Below, piece after piece: positions 24,022 to 31,446 of a stretch of 35,716 nt of DNA. The stretch comes from MGBC131033 sp910585655 (GTDB lineage Bacteria > Bacillota > Clostridia > Lachnospirales > Lachnospiraceae): NCBI GenBank assembly GCA_949502025.1, contig CATBCG010000023.1:1-35716 (forward strand). The letters run 5' to 3'. The notes under the pieces are model-generated. The model did no database searches, had not been told where the DNA came from, and saw only the letters and a list, made by a program, of their open reading frames with translations. Position 1 is the first letter of the stretch. Every line of letters begins with the position of its first letter. Both the position numbers and the translations under genes were made by a program.

Positions 24022-25258
24022 AAATGTTATACTTTGGAGGGTATTGGCAGTTGTACTTTTCTTGGTTGGATTACCAACCTTTTCCGGCTTTTTTGTCCAG
24101 GCAGAAGAGGAAGTACAAACCGTTTTACAAGATTGTATATTGTATACTCTCTATCCAGATGGTACAGCCGAGGTGACGCAGGTTGGAGAAGGGCAGAAAC
24201 CGTTGCCATGGTCGAATCAATATGGATATGGCGGTTATGAAGAGGGGGACGAGTATGAGTTCATACATGAACGGTTTGATGTAAGTATGGGAGATATTAC
24301 CATTCCGGAAACTGTTCTGTCGGACGGAAAAGCATATATGGTTACTTCGATTGGAGCAAAGGCGTTTGTAGGACCATTCCATTATGGAAAAATTTCTCTA
24401 CCAGAAACGATTGCGTACATTGGCGATTATGCGTTCTATCAACGGAAGATAGAAAAAATTTCTCTGCCGGATTCTGTGACAGAAATGGGAATCGGGGTAT
24501 TTGAGGATACAGAGATAGAAGGAGAACTGGTATTTCCGGCTTCAATAGATACGATTCCTTACCATACATTTTATCGTACATCGGCAAAGCGGCTGGTAAT
24601 TCCGGATACAGTAACAAAGCTGGATCGGTATGCGGTGATGCTGGATCGATATCCTCCAGAAGCCTTAGATCCGGAGTATTATGGGAAAATGGAGGTCGTG
24701 CTGTCCAAAAATCTAAAGGAAGCCGGGGAATGTGCGTTTTACGCTTCACCTTACTTCTGTACGATAAAGCTGACCGGAAAAGGCGGAAATGTTATAAAAG
24801 ATGGTATGCTATTTAACAAAAAGGAAACCGAATTGATTCTGGCATTAGAAGCAAAGACGGGGGATTACCATATCCCGAAAACAGTACGTCGTATCCATGC
24901 TTATGCGTTCAGTGCTGTTTCTCAGGGGGTTGATCCTTCTAATGGCGCGACCGGGCGAATCTGGGTTCCGGAAGGAGTCAAAGTGCTAGAAAAAGGAACC
25001 TTTCGGAATTGTTTCTGGTTGAAATCACTGAATCTCCCGTCTACGATTGAGCGAATAGAAGTAGGAGCGTGGAGCTGTATCAGTCTCGAAGGGCAAGACT
25101 CTGGAAAAGGACTGCGGAATTTGATTATCAAAGCAAAGAAGCCGCCGGAAATTGTCGGCAGACAAAAAACACTTCGATATATCAATGTACCGAACAGCAG
25201 TATTGCTAAGTATAAGAAAGCATTATCAGGGAAGATTGGCTATAAGAAGTTATACTAA
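24005..25258 (+). CDS. BspA-like leucine-rich-repeat protein, B type (copy 5)
   Basis: 417 aa. ATG 24005 is chosen over the upstream in-frame ATG 23981 because AGGAGACTGCAAT precedes it and all other B genes start at this point of the overlap. Membrane helix about 8-26, ILYTLYPDGTAEVTQVG, acidic variable segment, LRR_5 repeats. The region after LDRYPPEALDPEYYGK is nearly identical to copy 2 at DNA level. Ends IGYKKLY. It closes the LRR array; a terminator follows at 25332. Confidence 0.88.
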   Translation: MRKFIKNVILWRVLAVVLFLVGLPTFSGFFVQAEEEVQTVLQDCILYTLYPDGTAEVTQVGEGQKPLPWSNQYGYGGYEEGDEYEFIHERFDVSMGDITIPETVLSDGKAYMVTSIGAKAFVGPFHYGKISLPETIAYIGDYAFYQRKIEKISLPDSVTEMGIGVFEDTEIEGELVFPASIDTIPYHTFYRTSAKRLVIPDTVTKLDRYAVMLDRYPPEALDPEYYGKMEVVLSKNLKEAGECAFYASPYFCTIKLTGKGGNVIKDGMLFNKKETELILALEAKTGDYHIPKTVRRIHAYAFSAVSQGVDPSNGATGRIWVPEGVKVLEKGTFRNCFWLKSLNLPSTIERIEVGAWSCISLEGQDSGKGLRNLIIKAKKPPEIVGRQKTLRYINVPNSSIAKYKKALSGKIGYKKLY

Positions 25259-25269
25259 GGTATAGAAAA

Positions 25270-25318
25270 TGATATAAAATAGTAATAGGAAGAGAAATGT
25301 TATAGGTTATGTAGATTT
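25270..25318 (+). repeat. Intergenic repeat R, copy 6
   Basis: GATATAAAATAGTAATAGG, AAGAGAAATGTTATAGG, TTATGTAGATT; a diverged copy just after the last LRR gene. Confidence 0.6.
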
Positions 25319-25331
25319 TATAAGGAAGAAA

Positions 25332-25365
25332 AGAGAGGACAGAGAATAAAAGTTCCTCTCTTTTT
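25332..25365 (+). terminator. Terminator after LRR pair 5
   Basis: AGAGAGGA (25332-25339) pairs with TCCTCTCT (25354-25361), followed by TTTT. It separates the LRR array from the propeller cluster. Confidence 0.65.
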
Positions 25366-25410
25366 GATTTATTTTTAGAGTATATTTATATATTTTTAAT
25401 AATAGATTTC

Positions 25411-25439
25411 TTGATAAAAGGATAAAAATATAGTAAAAT
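25411..25439 (+). promoter_or_regulatory. Sigma-A-type promoter for the propeller cluster
   Basis: TTGATA (25411-25416), 17-nt spacer, TAAAAT (25434-25439), in a very AT-rich stretch after the terminator at 25332. The leader to the P2 start is about 80 nt. Confidence 0.6.
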
Positions 25440-25525
25440 ATAACAAAAATGTTTTGTGTGATAAAGATTTTGAAAAGCAGATTTAGAGCATAGAGAAAAC
25501 TTCGTTTGCGGAAAGGGGGATGGTT

Positions 25526-26656
25526 ATGAGACGTACTATAAAATATGTTATTTTTTTAGTTGTATTGGTGGTTTTTTTGATCGGTAGTTATTTAATTTTT
25601 GGACGGAAATCCTCTATGAAAGATTGGATTTACTGCAGAATCGCAGAGACTATGAATGATGTAGACGAAGAGGGAAGGTGGCTTTCGAGGGGGCTGTATC
25701 GTATCCACAAAAAGACAGGAGAACGGGAATTGGTCTGGGATAGAAACTGTGCTTATCTGGTTGTGGGGGAAAAGGTATATACAATGGATTGGTTTTCAGG
25801 GATTTACCAGATGGATCCGGATGGAAGCAATGTGGAGCAGATTTACGAAGAAAAAAAGTTTATCACAAGTATTGGTTTATGTTATGAAGAGGACTGGCTG
25901 TATTTTTCTACCTTGGAGGGTTATTACCGTTTGCATGTGCGGACAAGGGAGATAGAAGAAGTATTAGAAGGAATCCCATTTAGGACACTTAAAGGACATA
26001 CCTATCCGATTGTAGGAAAAGGGTATTTTTATACGACTATGTTGACGGATGGAACTTATAAAGTATTTAGTAAGTGCCTAAAAAGCGGAGAAGTAAGGGA
26101 GTGCCAGGAGTTGTCTACAGGGAGACCGAACCCAAAAGAGGAGCTTAATCAGGACTATTATCTGATAAAATGCGGGGACTATCTGGTGTTGTGCTATCAG
26201 GAGAATGCGAAAAAAATGGCGATGTATGCGACAAAGATAGGGGGATTTGTGACAGAGGAGACAGTCTGGGAGGAAGTACGATTTCCGGATATGAAAAAAG
26301 GAAGCGCTGAAGCACCGCACTGGTATACGCTTGCGTATTATGGAAATTATGTGTTTTGGGAAGGATATGTATTTTACCATAACGAAGACTGGAAGCTATG
26401 CAGTCGTCCTTTGCTTGGAGAGGCAGAGGACGTGACGGTGTATGAAGGAACCACTCTGGTCAGAGATCAGGAAGGACGTTATTTTTCTCTGGCAACGGAC
26501 CTAGGGTTTGGGGAAGAAGGATTTTACTATCGGCATTATACGGAAATTGACGAGGAGGATGCTGCAAAAGAAGAACATAGAGGGATCGGGAATTATGAAC
26601 CGATTCCAACAAAATGGGGCGGATATATTGGAGAACTGCCAAAGAGGAAAAAATAG
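25526..26656 (+). CDS. Membrane-anchored DUF5050-like beta-propeller protein (P2)
   Basis: 376 aa from ATG 25526, preferred over ATG 25520 because GGAAAGGGGG would touch the earlier codon. Membrane helix about 5-23 (YVIFLVVLVVFLIGSYLIF), then blades with WIYCRIAETM, GLYRIHKKTGERELVW, GIYQMDPDGSNVEQI, and the family tail EETVWEEVRFPDMKKGS, LCSRPLLGEAEDV, NYEPIPTKWGGYIGELPKRKK. Extracellular by topology. It is nearly identical to P4 (28178-29290) over most of its length. First gene of a four-gene run, with its own promoter. Confidence 0.8.
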   Translation: MRRTIKYVIFLVVLVVFLIGSYLIFGRKSSMKDWIYCRIAETMNDVDEEGRWLSRGLYRIHKKTGERELVWDRNCAYLVVGEKVYTMDWFSGIYQMDPDGSNVEQIYEEKKFITSIGLCYEEDWLYFSTLEGYYRLHVRTREIEEVLEGIPFRTLKGHTYPIVGKGYFYTTMLTDGTYKVFSKCLKSGEVRECQELSTGRPNPKEELNQDYYLIKCGDYLVLCYQENAKKMAMYATKIGGFVTEETVWEEVRFPDMKKGSAEAPHWYTLAYYGNYVFWEGYVFYHNEDWKLCSRPLLGEAEDVTVYEGTTLVRDQEGRYFSLATDLGFGEEGFYYRHYTEIDEEDAAKEEHRGIGNYEPIPTKWGGYIGELPKRKK

Positions 26657-26711
26657 AATAGGCATATCCATTAAGGATAGCCTACTTGATGGTCAATGTT
26701 AGGAGGCTGTT

Positions 26712-27911
26712 ATGAAAAAATATAGAAACATAATAGGGGGAGTATTATGTGTAATAACAATAGTAGCCGGAATAATACTTTGGAATATGACGAATAAAAA
26801 TTTGACGGATGAATGGATATATTATTCTTTCTTAGAGGGAAAGGGAGATTTGGACTTATCTGGAAAAGAAAGGAAAAGCGGATTATGGCGAATTCAAAAA
26901 GAGAGTGGAAAGCAGGAGCTTATATGGGATGGCAGCGGGGAAGGATCTTACGTAGCTTTTTTTGTAACAGAGGATAACATTTATGCACAGAAGCTGTTTG
27001 AAGGGATTTATCGGATGGATTTGGATGGAAGTAACCTTACTCCAGTTTATAAGGGAACTGTAAATGCGTATCAGTTACGATACCAAGATGATTGGCTCTA
27101 TTTTTCCAATTCTTTGGATAAAAAAGAACAGTCCTATAAAGGCGACAGCTATTTGCGTTTGCATACGAAAACCGGAGAGCTGGATAGTTTTTTACCAGAC
27201 AGATGTACGATTACCAAGACTCCTTATTCCTCTTTTGTAGTAGACGAGGATTCGTTTTATACAATAACGGCATTAGATGGTCAAATGGGGATTCTCCATT
27301 ATAACCTGAATACAAAAATCCAGAAGCAGTATTCCTTTTCCGAGCTTAGCTTGCCAGACTGGAAAGAGAAAAATGAAATGTCGTTTGAACTAGAAGATTG
27401 TGGGGAATATATATTGCTGATTTGTTTAGATTATCGTGCTTCAGGGCATACGATGGGAATTTATGCAGCGAAAAAAGGGAGTGCGATTTCAGAGAAAACT
27501 GTCTGGAAAGAAGTTCGGTTTCCGGATATGTTACCGGGGACGGCTGCTCCGCCGCATTGTTTACCGGCAGAAGGAGGATATGCTATTGTAAATGGAGAGC
27601 GTTCGGGGTATATTTTTCATGATAATTTTGCTTATTATCTAAATGAAGATTGGAAGTTATGCAGCAGACCATTGTTTGGGAAACCGGAAGAGGCAACGGT
27701 ATATGAGGAAACCTCTCTGGCAGTTGATTCGGAAGGACGTTTTCGGGATATGTCTTGTAGTTTGTCATTTGGAAAAAGGAATTTTTATTATCGTTATTAT
27801 ACAAAGATAGACGAGGAAAATGCAGTAAATAATGCTGGTAATGAAAATTATCGTCCGATTCCAACAGAATGGAGAGGATATATTGGGAATATACCTTGTT
27901 TACAGAAATAG
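26712..27911 (+). CDS. Membrane-anchored DUF5050-like beta-propeller protein (P3)
   Basis: 399 aa, ATG after AGGAGGCTGTT. Membrane helix about 7-25, then WIYYSFLEGKGDLDL, SGLWRIQKESGKQELIW, GIYRMDLDGSNLTPV, LRYQDDWLYFSNS, and the family tail EKTVWKEVRFPDMLPGT, LCSRPLFGKPEEA, NYRPIPTEWRGYIGNIP. It is more like P1 than P2/P4 in the second half (an added GYIFHDN blade). Function unknown; the conserved C-terminal GYIG peptide is shared by all intact members except P4. Confidence 0.8.
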   Translation: MKKYRNIIGGVLCVITIVAGIILWNMTNKNLTDEWIYYSFLEGKGDLDLSGKERKSGLWRIQKESGKQELIWDGSGEGSYVAFFVTEDNIYAQKLFEGIYRMDLDGSNLTPVYKGTVNAYQLRYQDDWLYFSNSLDKKEQSYKGDSYLRLHTKTGELDSFLPDRCTITKTPYSSFVVDEDSFYTITALDGQMGILHYNLNTKIQKQYSFSELSLPDWKEKNEMSFELEDCGEYILLICLDYRASGHTMGIYAAKKGSAISEKTVWKEVRFPDMLPGTAAPPHCLPAEGGYAIVNGERSGYIFHDNFAYYLNEDWKLCSRPLFGKPEEATVYEETSLAVDSEGRFRDMSCSLSFGKRNFYYRYYTKIDEENAVNNAGNENYRPIPTEWRGYIGNIPCLQK

Positions 27912-27923
27912 AGGGATATATTT

Positions 27924-28109
27924 ATGCTAATAGGTGATTTTATAAAACATTTGTGGATAAAACATATTTTTAGAATAGGTATGATTTGTATTTTGAGTAT
28001 AGGCATTATCTTTTTTATTAAAGATGCTTTTTCTAAAGAGGAATTTTATATTATAACAGATGGTCCTTTTTCAGATGCTTTAGGCTGGCAAAATCGTCTA
28101 TTAAAATAG
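27924..28109 (+). CDS. Small single-pass membrane protein (61 aa)
   Basis: ATG 27924 with GAGGGATATATTT upstream, 12 nt after the P3 stop. One membrane helix (about 15-33, FRIGMICILSIGIIFFI) and a short polar tail (KDAFSKEEFYIITDGPF). It is either a small partner of the propeller proteins or the N-terminal relic of another P gene, since an anchor followed by ~25 residues is what such a truncation would leave. No family recognised. Confidence 0.45.
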   Translation: MLIGDFIKHLWIKHIFRIGMICILSIGIIFFIKDAFSKEEFYIITDGPFSDALGWQNRLLK

Positions 28110-28177
28110 TGGGGTATATTTCAGATAGTTTTCGTGTTTGGAGATATACCTCATTTGTGGAAAGAAGGGGGATGGTT

Positions 28178-29290
28178 ATGACACATACTATAAAATATAT
28201 TATTTTTTTATTTGTATTGGTGGTTTTTTTGATCTGCGGTTATTTGATTTTAGGACGGAAAACCTCTATGAAAGACTGGATTTATTATAGAAGAACACAA
28301 ACGAAAAATGATATAGATAAAGAGGGAAAAGAGATTCCAAGGGGGTTATACCGTGTTCATAAAAAAACAGGGGAACGGGAACTGGTCTGGGAAGAAGAGA
28401 GCTGTGCCTATCTGGTAGTAGGGGAGAAAGTATATACAGTAGATTGGCTTTCAGGGATTTACCGAATGGATCCGGACGGAAGCAATTTGGAACAGATTTA
28501 CGAAGAGAAAAAGTTTATTACAAGTATTGATTTATGTTATGAAGAGGACTGGCTGTATTTTTCGACCTTGGAGGGCTATTACCGTTTGCATGTGCGGACA
28601 AAGGAGATAGAGGAGGTATTAGAAGGAATCCCGTTTAGGACAATAAAAGGACATACGTATCCGATTGTAGGAGAAGGGTATTTTTATACGACTATGTTGA
28701 CCGATGGAACCTATAAAGTATTTAGTAAGTGCCTGGAAAGCGGAGAAGTAAGAGAGTGCCAGGAATTATCTACAGGGAGACCGAACCCAAAAGAGGAGCT
28801 TAATCAGGACTATTATCTGATAAAATGCGGGGACTATCTGGTGTTGTGCTATCAGGAGAATGCGAAAAAAATGGCGATGTATGCGACAAAGATAGGGGGA
28901 TTTGTAACAGAGGAGACAGTCTGGGAGGAAGTACGATTTCCGGATATGAAAAAAGGAAGCGCTGAAGCGCCACACTGGGATACGTTTGCGTATTATGGAA
29001 ATTATGTGTTTTGGGAAGGGTATGTATTTTACCATAATGAGGACTGGAAGCTATGCAGTCGTCCTTTGCTTGGAGAGGCAGAGGATGTGATGGTGTATGA
29101 AGGAACAACCCTGGTCAGAGACCAAGAAGGAAGATATGTCTGTAGGGGAACGGACATAGGATTTGGAGAAGGAGGGTTTTATTATCGGTATTATACGGAA
29201 ATTGACGAGGAGGATGCTGCAAAAGAGGAGCATAGAGGGATCGGGAATTATGAGCCGATTCCAACAAAGTGGAGCGGGTATATCAGATAG
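28178..29290 (+). CDS. Membrane-anchored DUF5050-like beta-propeller protein (P4), 3' end disrupted
   Basis: 370 aa from ATG 28178 (AAGAAGGGGG upstream; ATG 28172 is the alternative). Same layout as P2 and almost the same sequence between about residue 80 and the end, including GGFVTEETVWEEVRFPDMKK. The protein stops at WSGYIR because a ~173-bp structured element is inserted after the GYI codons; the missing GELPKKKK codons and original stop lie beyond the insert at 29457-29483. Loss of nine residues may not matter. It probably arose by duplication of P2. Confidence 0.8.
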   Translation: MTHTIKYIIFLFVLVVFLICGYLILGRKTSMKDWIYYRRTQTKNDIDKEGKEIPRGLYRVHKKTGERELVWEEESCAYLVVGEKVYTVDWLSGIYRMDPDGSNLEQIYEEKKFITSIDLCYEEDWLYFSTLEGYYRLHVRTKEIEEVLEGIPFRTIKGHTYPIVGEGYFYTTMLTDGTYKVFSKCLESGEVRECQELSTGRPNPKEELNQDYYLIKCGDYLVLCYQENAKKMAMYATKIGGFVTEETVWEEVRFPDMKKGSAEAPHWDTFAYYGNYVFWEGYVFYHNEDWKLCSRPLLGEAEDVMVYEGTTLVRDQEGRYVCRGTDIGFGEGGFYYRYYTEIDEEDAAKEEHRGIGNYEPIPTKWSGYIR

Positions 29291-29456
29291 GATATGACTC
29301 CCGCCTCTATAGGCGGTGAGGAATTTGCTTGTATCAGTGGCGGGATTCAATCCCCCATCTGATATGCCTCCGGCGGATGGCAGGCATGCGGAGCGGAATA
29401 CTGTCAGCAAAGCTGACCCGCATGCCGCCACAAGAACGCTGGAGGCGTTCTTGAAT
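29284..29456 (+). mobile_element. Small structured insertion (MITE-like) in the P4 gene
   Basis: Insertion is shown by comparing P4 with P2: the codons for GYI and GELPKKKK are separated by about 173 bp of G+C-rich DNA. Paired segments are TATCAGAT/ATCTGATA (29281-29288 with 29357-29364), CCGCC/GGCGG (29301, 29312), GGCATGCGG/CCGCATGCC (29383-29391 with 29418-29426) enclosing GTCAGC/GCTGAC, and AAGAACGC/GCGTTCTT (29432-29452). No ORF and no clear target duplication. Could be a non-autonomous element of IS200/IS605 type; that assignment is uncertain. Confidence 0.65.
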
Positions 29457-29497
29457 GGAGAATTGCCGAAGAAGAAAAAATAGAAGGGAGTTTATTT

Positions 29498-30307
29498 ATG
29501 AAAGAAATAGAACAGGAGTTGGAGTTTCCAGAACAGATTCGGAAGTTGACAGCAGGCCTTTCTTATGAGATAGATGACGTCGGTATGTCGGTGGCTACGA
29601 TTCTAAATTATGAAACAATGGTATTAAAAATCGAGCCGCAGAGTCCTCAAGTGGATGAAACGGTTGCGCTGATGAACTGGCTGACTGGAAAACTGCCAGT
29701 ACCGAAGGTGCTTGCTTATGAAAAACAAAATGGAAAGAGTTATTTGCTGATGAGTAGGATTTCCGGCAGCATGTCCTGCGACCAGTATTATCTGGAGTGT
29801 CCAGAAGAACTTTTGTCTTTGTTAGTTAGAGGCTTAGAGCTTTTATGGCAGGTGGATATTTCTGATTGTCCCCGTGAAAGAGGACTGGAGCAAGAGTTGG
29901 ACGAAGCGAGGGAACGGGTAGAAAAAAATCTGGTGAATATGGAATGGGCGGAACCTGGTACCTTTGGCGAACATGGCTTTGCCAGTCCGGCAGAGCTGTT
30001 GCATTGGTTGAATGAGCATAAGCCGGCATATTACGAGCCGGTCTTTTCTCATGGTGACTACTGTTTACCGAATATTTTTTTAGAGGACGGAAAGGTCAGC
30101 GGCTTTATTGATATAGGGGATGCCGGAATAGGCGATAAATGGCGGGATATCTCCCTTTGCTACCGTAGCTTAAAGCACAATTTGGAGGGGCGTTTTGGCG
30201 GACGGATTCATGAAAATTTTCAGCCGGAACAGCTTTTTGAAGCCCTGGGAATAGAACCGGACTGGGAAAAGCTTCGGTATTATTTATTGTTAGATGAACT
30301 GTTTTGA
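29498..30307 (+). CDS. APH(3')-III-like aminoglycoside/antibiotic phosphotransferase
   Basis: 269 aa, close to the 264 aa of APH(3')-IIIa. The kinase-like fold transfers phosphate from a nucleotide to a hydroxyl, in resistance enzymes the 3'-OH of kanamycin-type drugs. Visible residues: Lys44 in MVLKIEP (nucleotide), Asp187 and Asn192 in HGDYCLPN (catalytic loop), Asp205 in GFIDIGDAG (metal), and the C terminus YYLLLDELF typical of the APH(3') group. So it looks functional. ATG after AGAAGGGAG. No transposase, repeat pair or resistance partner lies beside it, suggesting a chromosomal relative whose drug activity is unproven; it could also act on another substrate. Confidence 0.88.
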   Translation: MKEIEQELEFPEQIRKLTAGLSYEIDDVGMSVATILNYETMVLKIEPQSPQVDETVALMNWLTGKLPVPKVLAYEKQNGKSYLLMSRISGSMSCDQYYLECPEELLSLLVRGLELLWQVDISDCPRERGLEQELDEARERVEKNLVNMEWAEPGTFGEHGFASPAELLHWLNEHKPAYYEPVFSHGDYCLPNIFLEDGKVSGFIDIGDAGIGDKWRDISLCYRSLKHNLEGRFGGRIHENFQPEQLFEALGIEPDWEKLRYYLLLDELF

Positions 30308-30322
30308 TCCCATCATTTTTGC

Positions 30323-30351
30323 TTGTATTTCTATAAGAATAGGATTATACT
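30323..30351 (+). promoter_or_regulatory. Sigma-A-type promoter for the aldo/keto reductase
   Basis: TTGTAT (30323-30328), 17-nt spacer, TATACT (30346-30351); about 80 nt before ATG 30430. Confidence 0.55.
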
Positions 30352-30429
30352 ATAAAAATAAGGTTTACACGAAAAGAATGATACAACAAAAGAATATTTA
30401 ACAAGCATAGAAATGGGGGAAGATTTCGT

Positions 30430-31440
30430 ATGACGACAGTGACACTTGGAACAACAGGAATTACGGTAAACCGTAACGGCTTTGGGGCATTGCCGGTGCA
30501 GCGTGCTACCGTAGAGGAGGGTGTAAAGATTCTCCGCAAGGCGTACGAGAATGGTATTGATTTTTTTGATACTGCAAGAGCTTATTCGGACAGTGAGAAA
30601 AAGATCGGGCTGGCGCTTTCCGATGTACGAGAAAAGATTTATATTGCCACGAAAACTATGCACACTGACGTAGAAGGATTTTGGAAAGACCTGGAAACCA
30701 GTCTGGGATTGTTAAAAACCGACTATATTGACATTTATCAGTTTCACAATCCGTCCTTTGTGCCAAAGCCAGGAGACGGGACAGGCTTGTATGAGGCGAT
30801 GTTAGAGGCAAAGGCGCAAGGAAAGATCCGCCATATCGGGATTACGAACCACCGTCTGAACATAGCCAGAGAGGCAGTGGAGTCTGGCTTGTATGAAACG
30901 CTGCAGTTCCCGTTTAGTTATCTGGCTGGCGAGCAGGAGCTTAGTTTGGTAGAGTTGTGCAAAGAGAAAAACGTCGGCTTTATCTGTATGAAAGCGTTGT
31001 CTGGCGGATTGATTACCCGCTCCGACGCGGCTTATGCGTATCTGGCGCAATACGAAAACACTCTGCCGATCTGGGGAATCCAAAGGGAGAGCGAGTTAGA
31101 TGAGTTCCTTGCCTATCATGAGAATCCTCCGGTCATGTCAGAGGAAATCCAGGAATTGATTGCGCATGACAGGGAAGAACTGGCAGGGGAATTCTGCCGC
31201 GGCTGCGGCTATTGTATGCCATGCCCTAAGGGAATCGAAATCAATACCTGCGCCCGGATGTCCTTGCTGCTGCGTCGTTCTCCGGCTGCGAACTGGCTTG
31301 CCGAGAGAGGGCAAGCGATGATGAAGCAGATCGAGGAATGTATAGAGTGCGGCGCCTGCAAGAGTAAATGCCCGTATGGATTGAATACACCGGAACTGCT
31401 GAAAAAGAATTATGAGGATTATAAGACGTTTTTGGTATAG
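30430..31440 (+). CDS. Aldo/keto reductase with C-terminal 2[4Fe-4S] ferredoxin-type domain
   Basis: 336 aa. The N-terminal barrel has the family tetrad Asp47 (FFDTARAY), Tyr52, Lys75 (IATKT) and His106 (YQFHNP), then GKIRHIGITNH. The C-terminal part has two cysteine clusters, CRGCGYCMPCPKGI (about 258-271) and CIECGACKSKCPYGL (about 300-314), each the CxxCxxCxxxC of a 4Fe-4S site. Such fusions are common in strict anaerobes and are expected to reduce carbonyl compounds in the cytosol using NAD(P)H, with possible ferredoxin exchange. Substrate unknown. ATG after GGGGGAAG, own promoter at 30323. It converges on the histidine kinase gene with only 6 nt between stops. Confidence 0.93.
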   Translation: MTTVTLGTTGITVNRNGFGALPVQRATVEEGVKILRKAYENGIDFFDTARAYSDSEKKIGLALSDVREKIYIATKTMHTDVEGFWKDLETSLGLLKTDYIDIYQFHNPSFVPKPGDGTGLYEAMLEAKAQGKIRHIGITNHRLNIAREAVESGLYETLQFPFSYLAGEQELSLVELCKEKNVGFICMKALSGGLITRSDAAYAYLAQYENTLPIWGIQRESELDEFLAYHENPPVMSEEIQELIAHDREELAGEFCRGCGYCMPCPKGIEINTCARMSLLLRRSPAANWLAERGQAMMKQIEECIECGACKSKCPYGLNTPELLKKNYEDYKTFLV

Positions 31441-31446
31441 GCGTAT

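Noticed and set aside
7300..25260. Considered a CRISPR array or a short tandem-repeat locus because of the many repeated segments
   Set aside because: The repeats are gene-length coding paralogs and dispersed 50-bp elements with no regular spacing; no cas genes.
3600..29300. Prophage or integrative element
   Set aside because: No integrase, terminase, portal, relaxase or conjugation gene and no flanking attachment repeats were seen.
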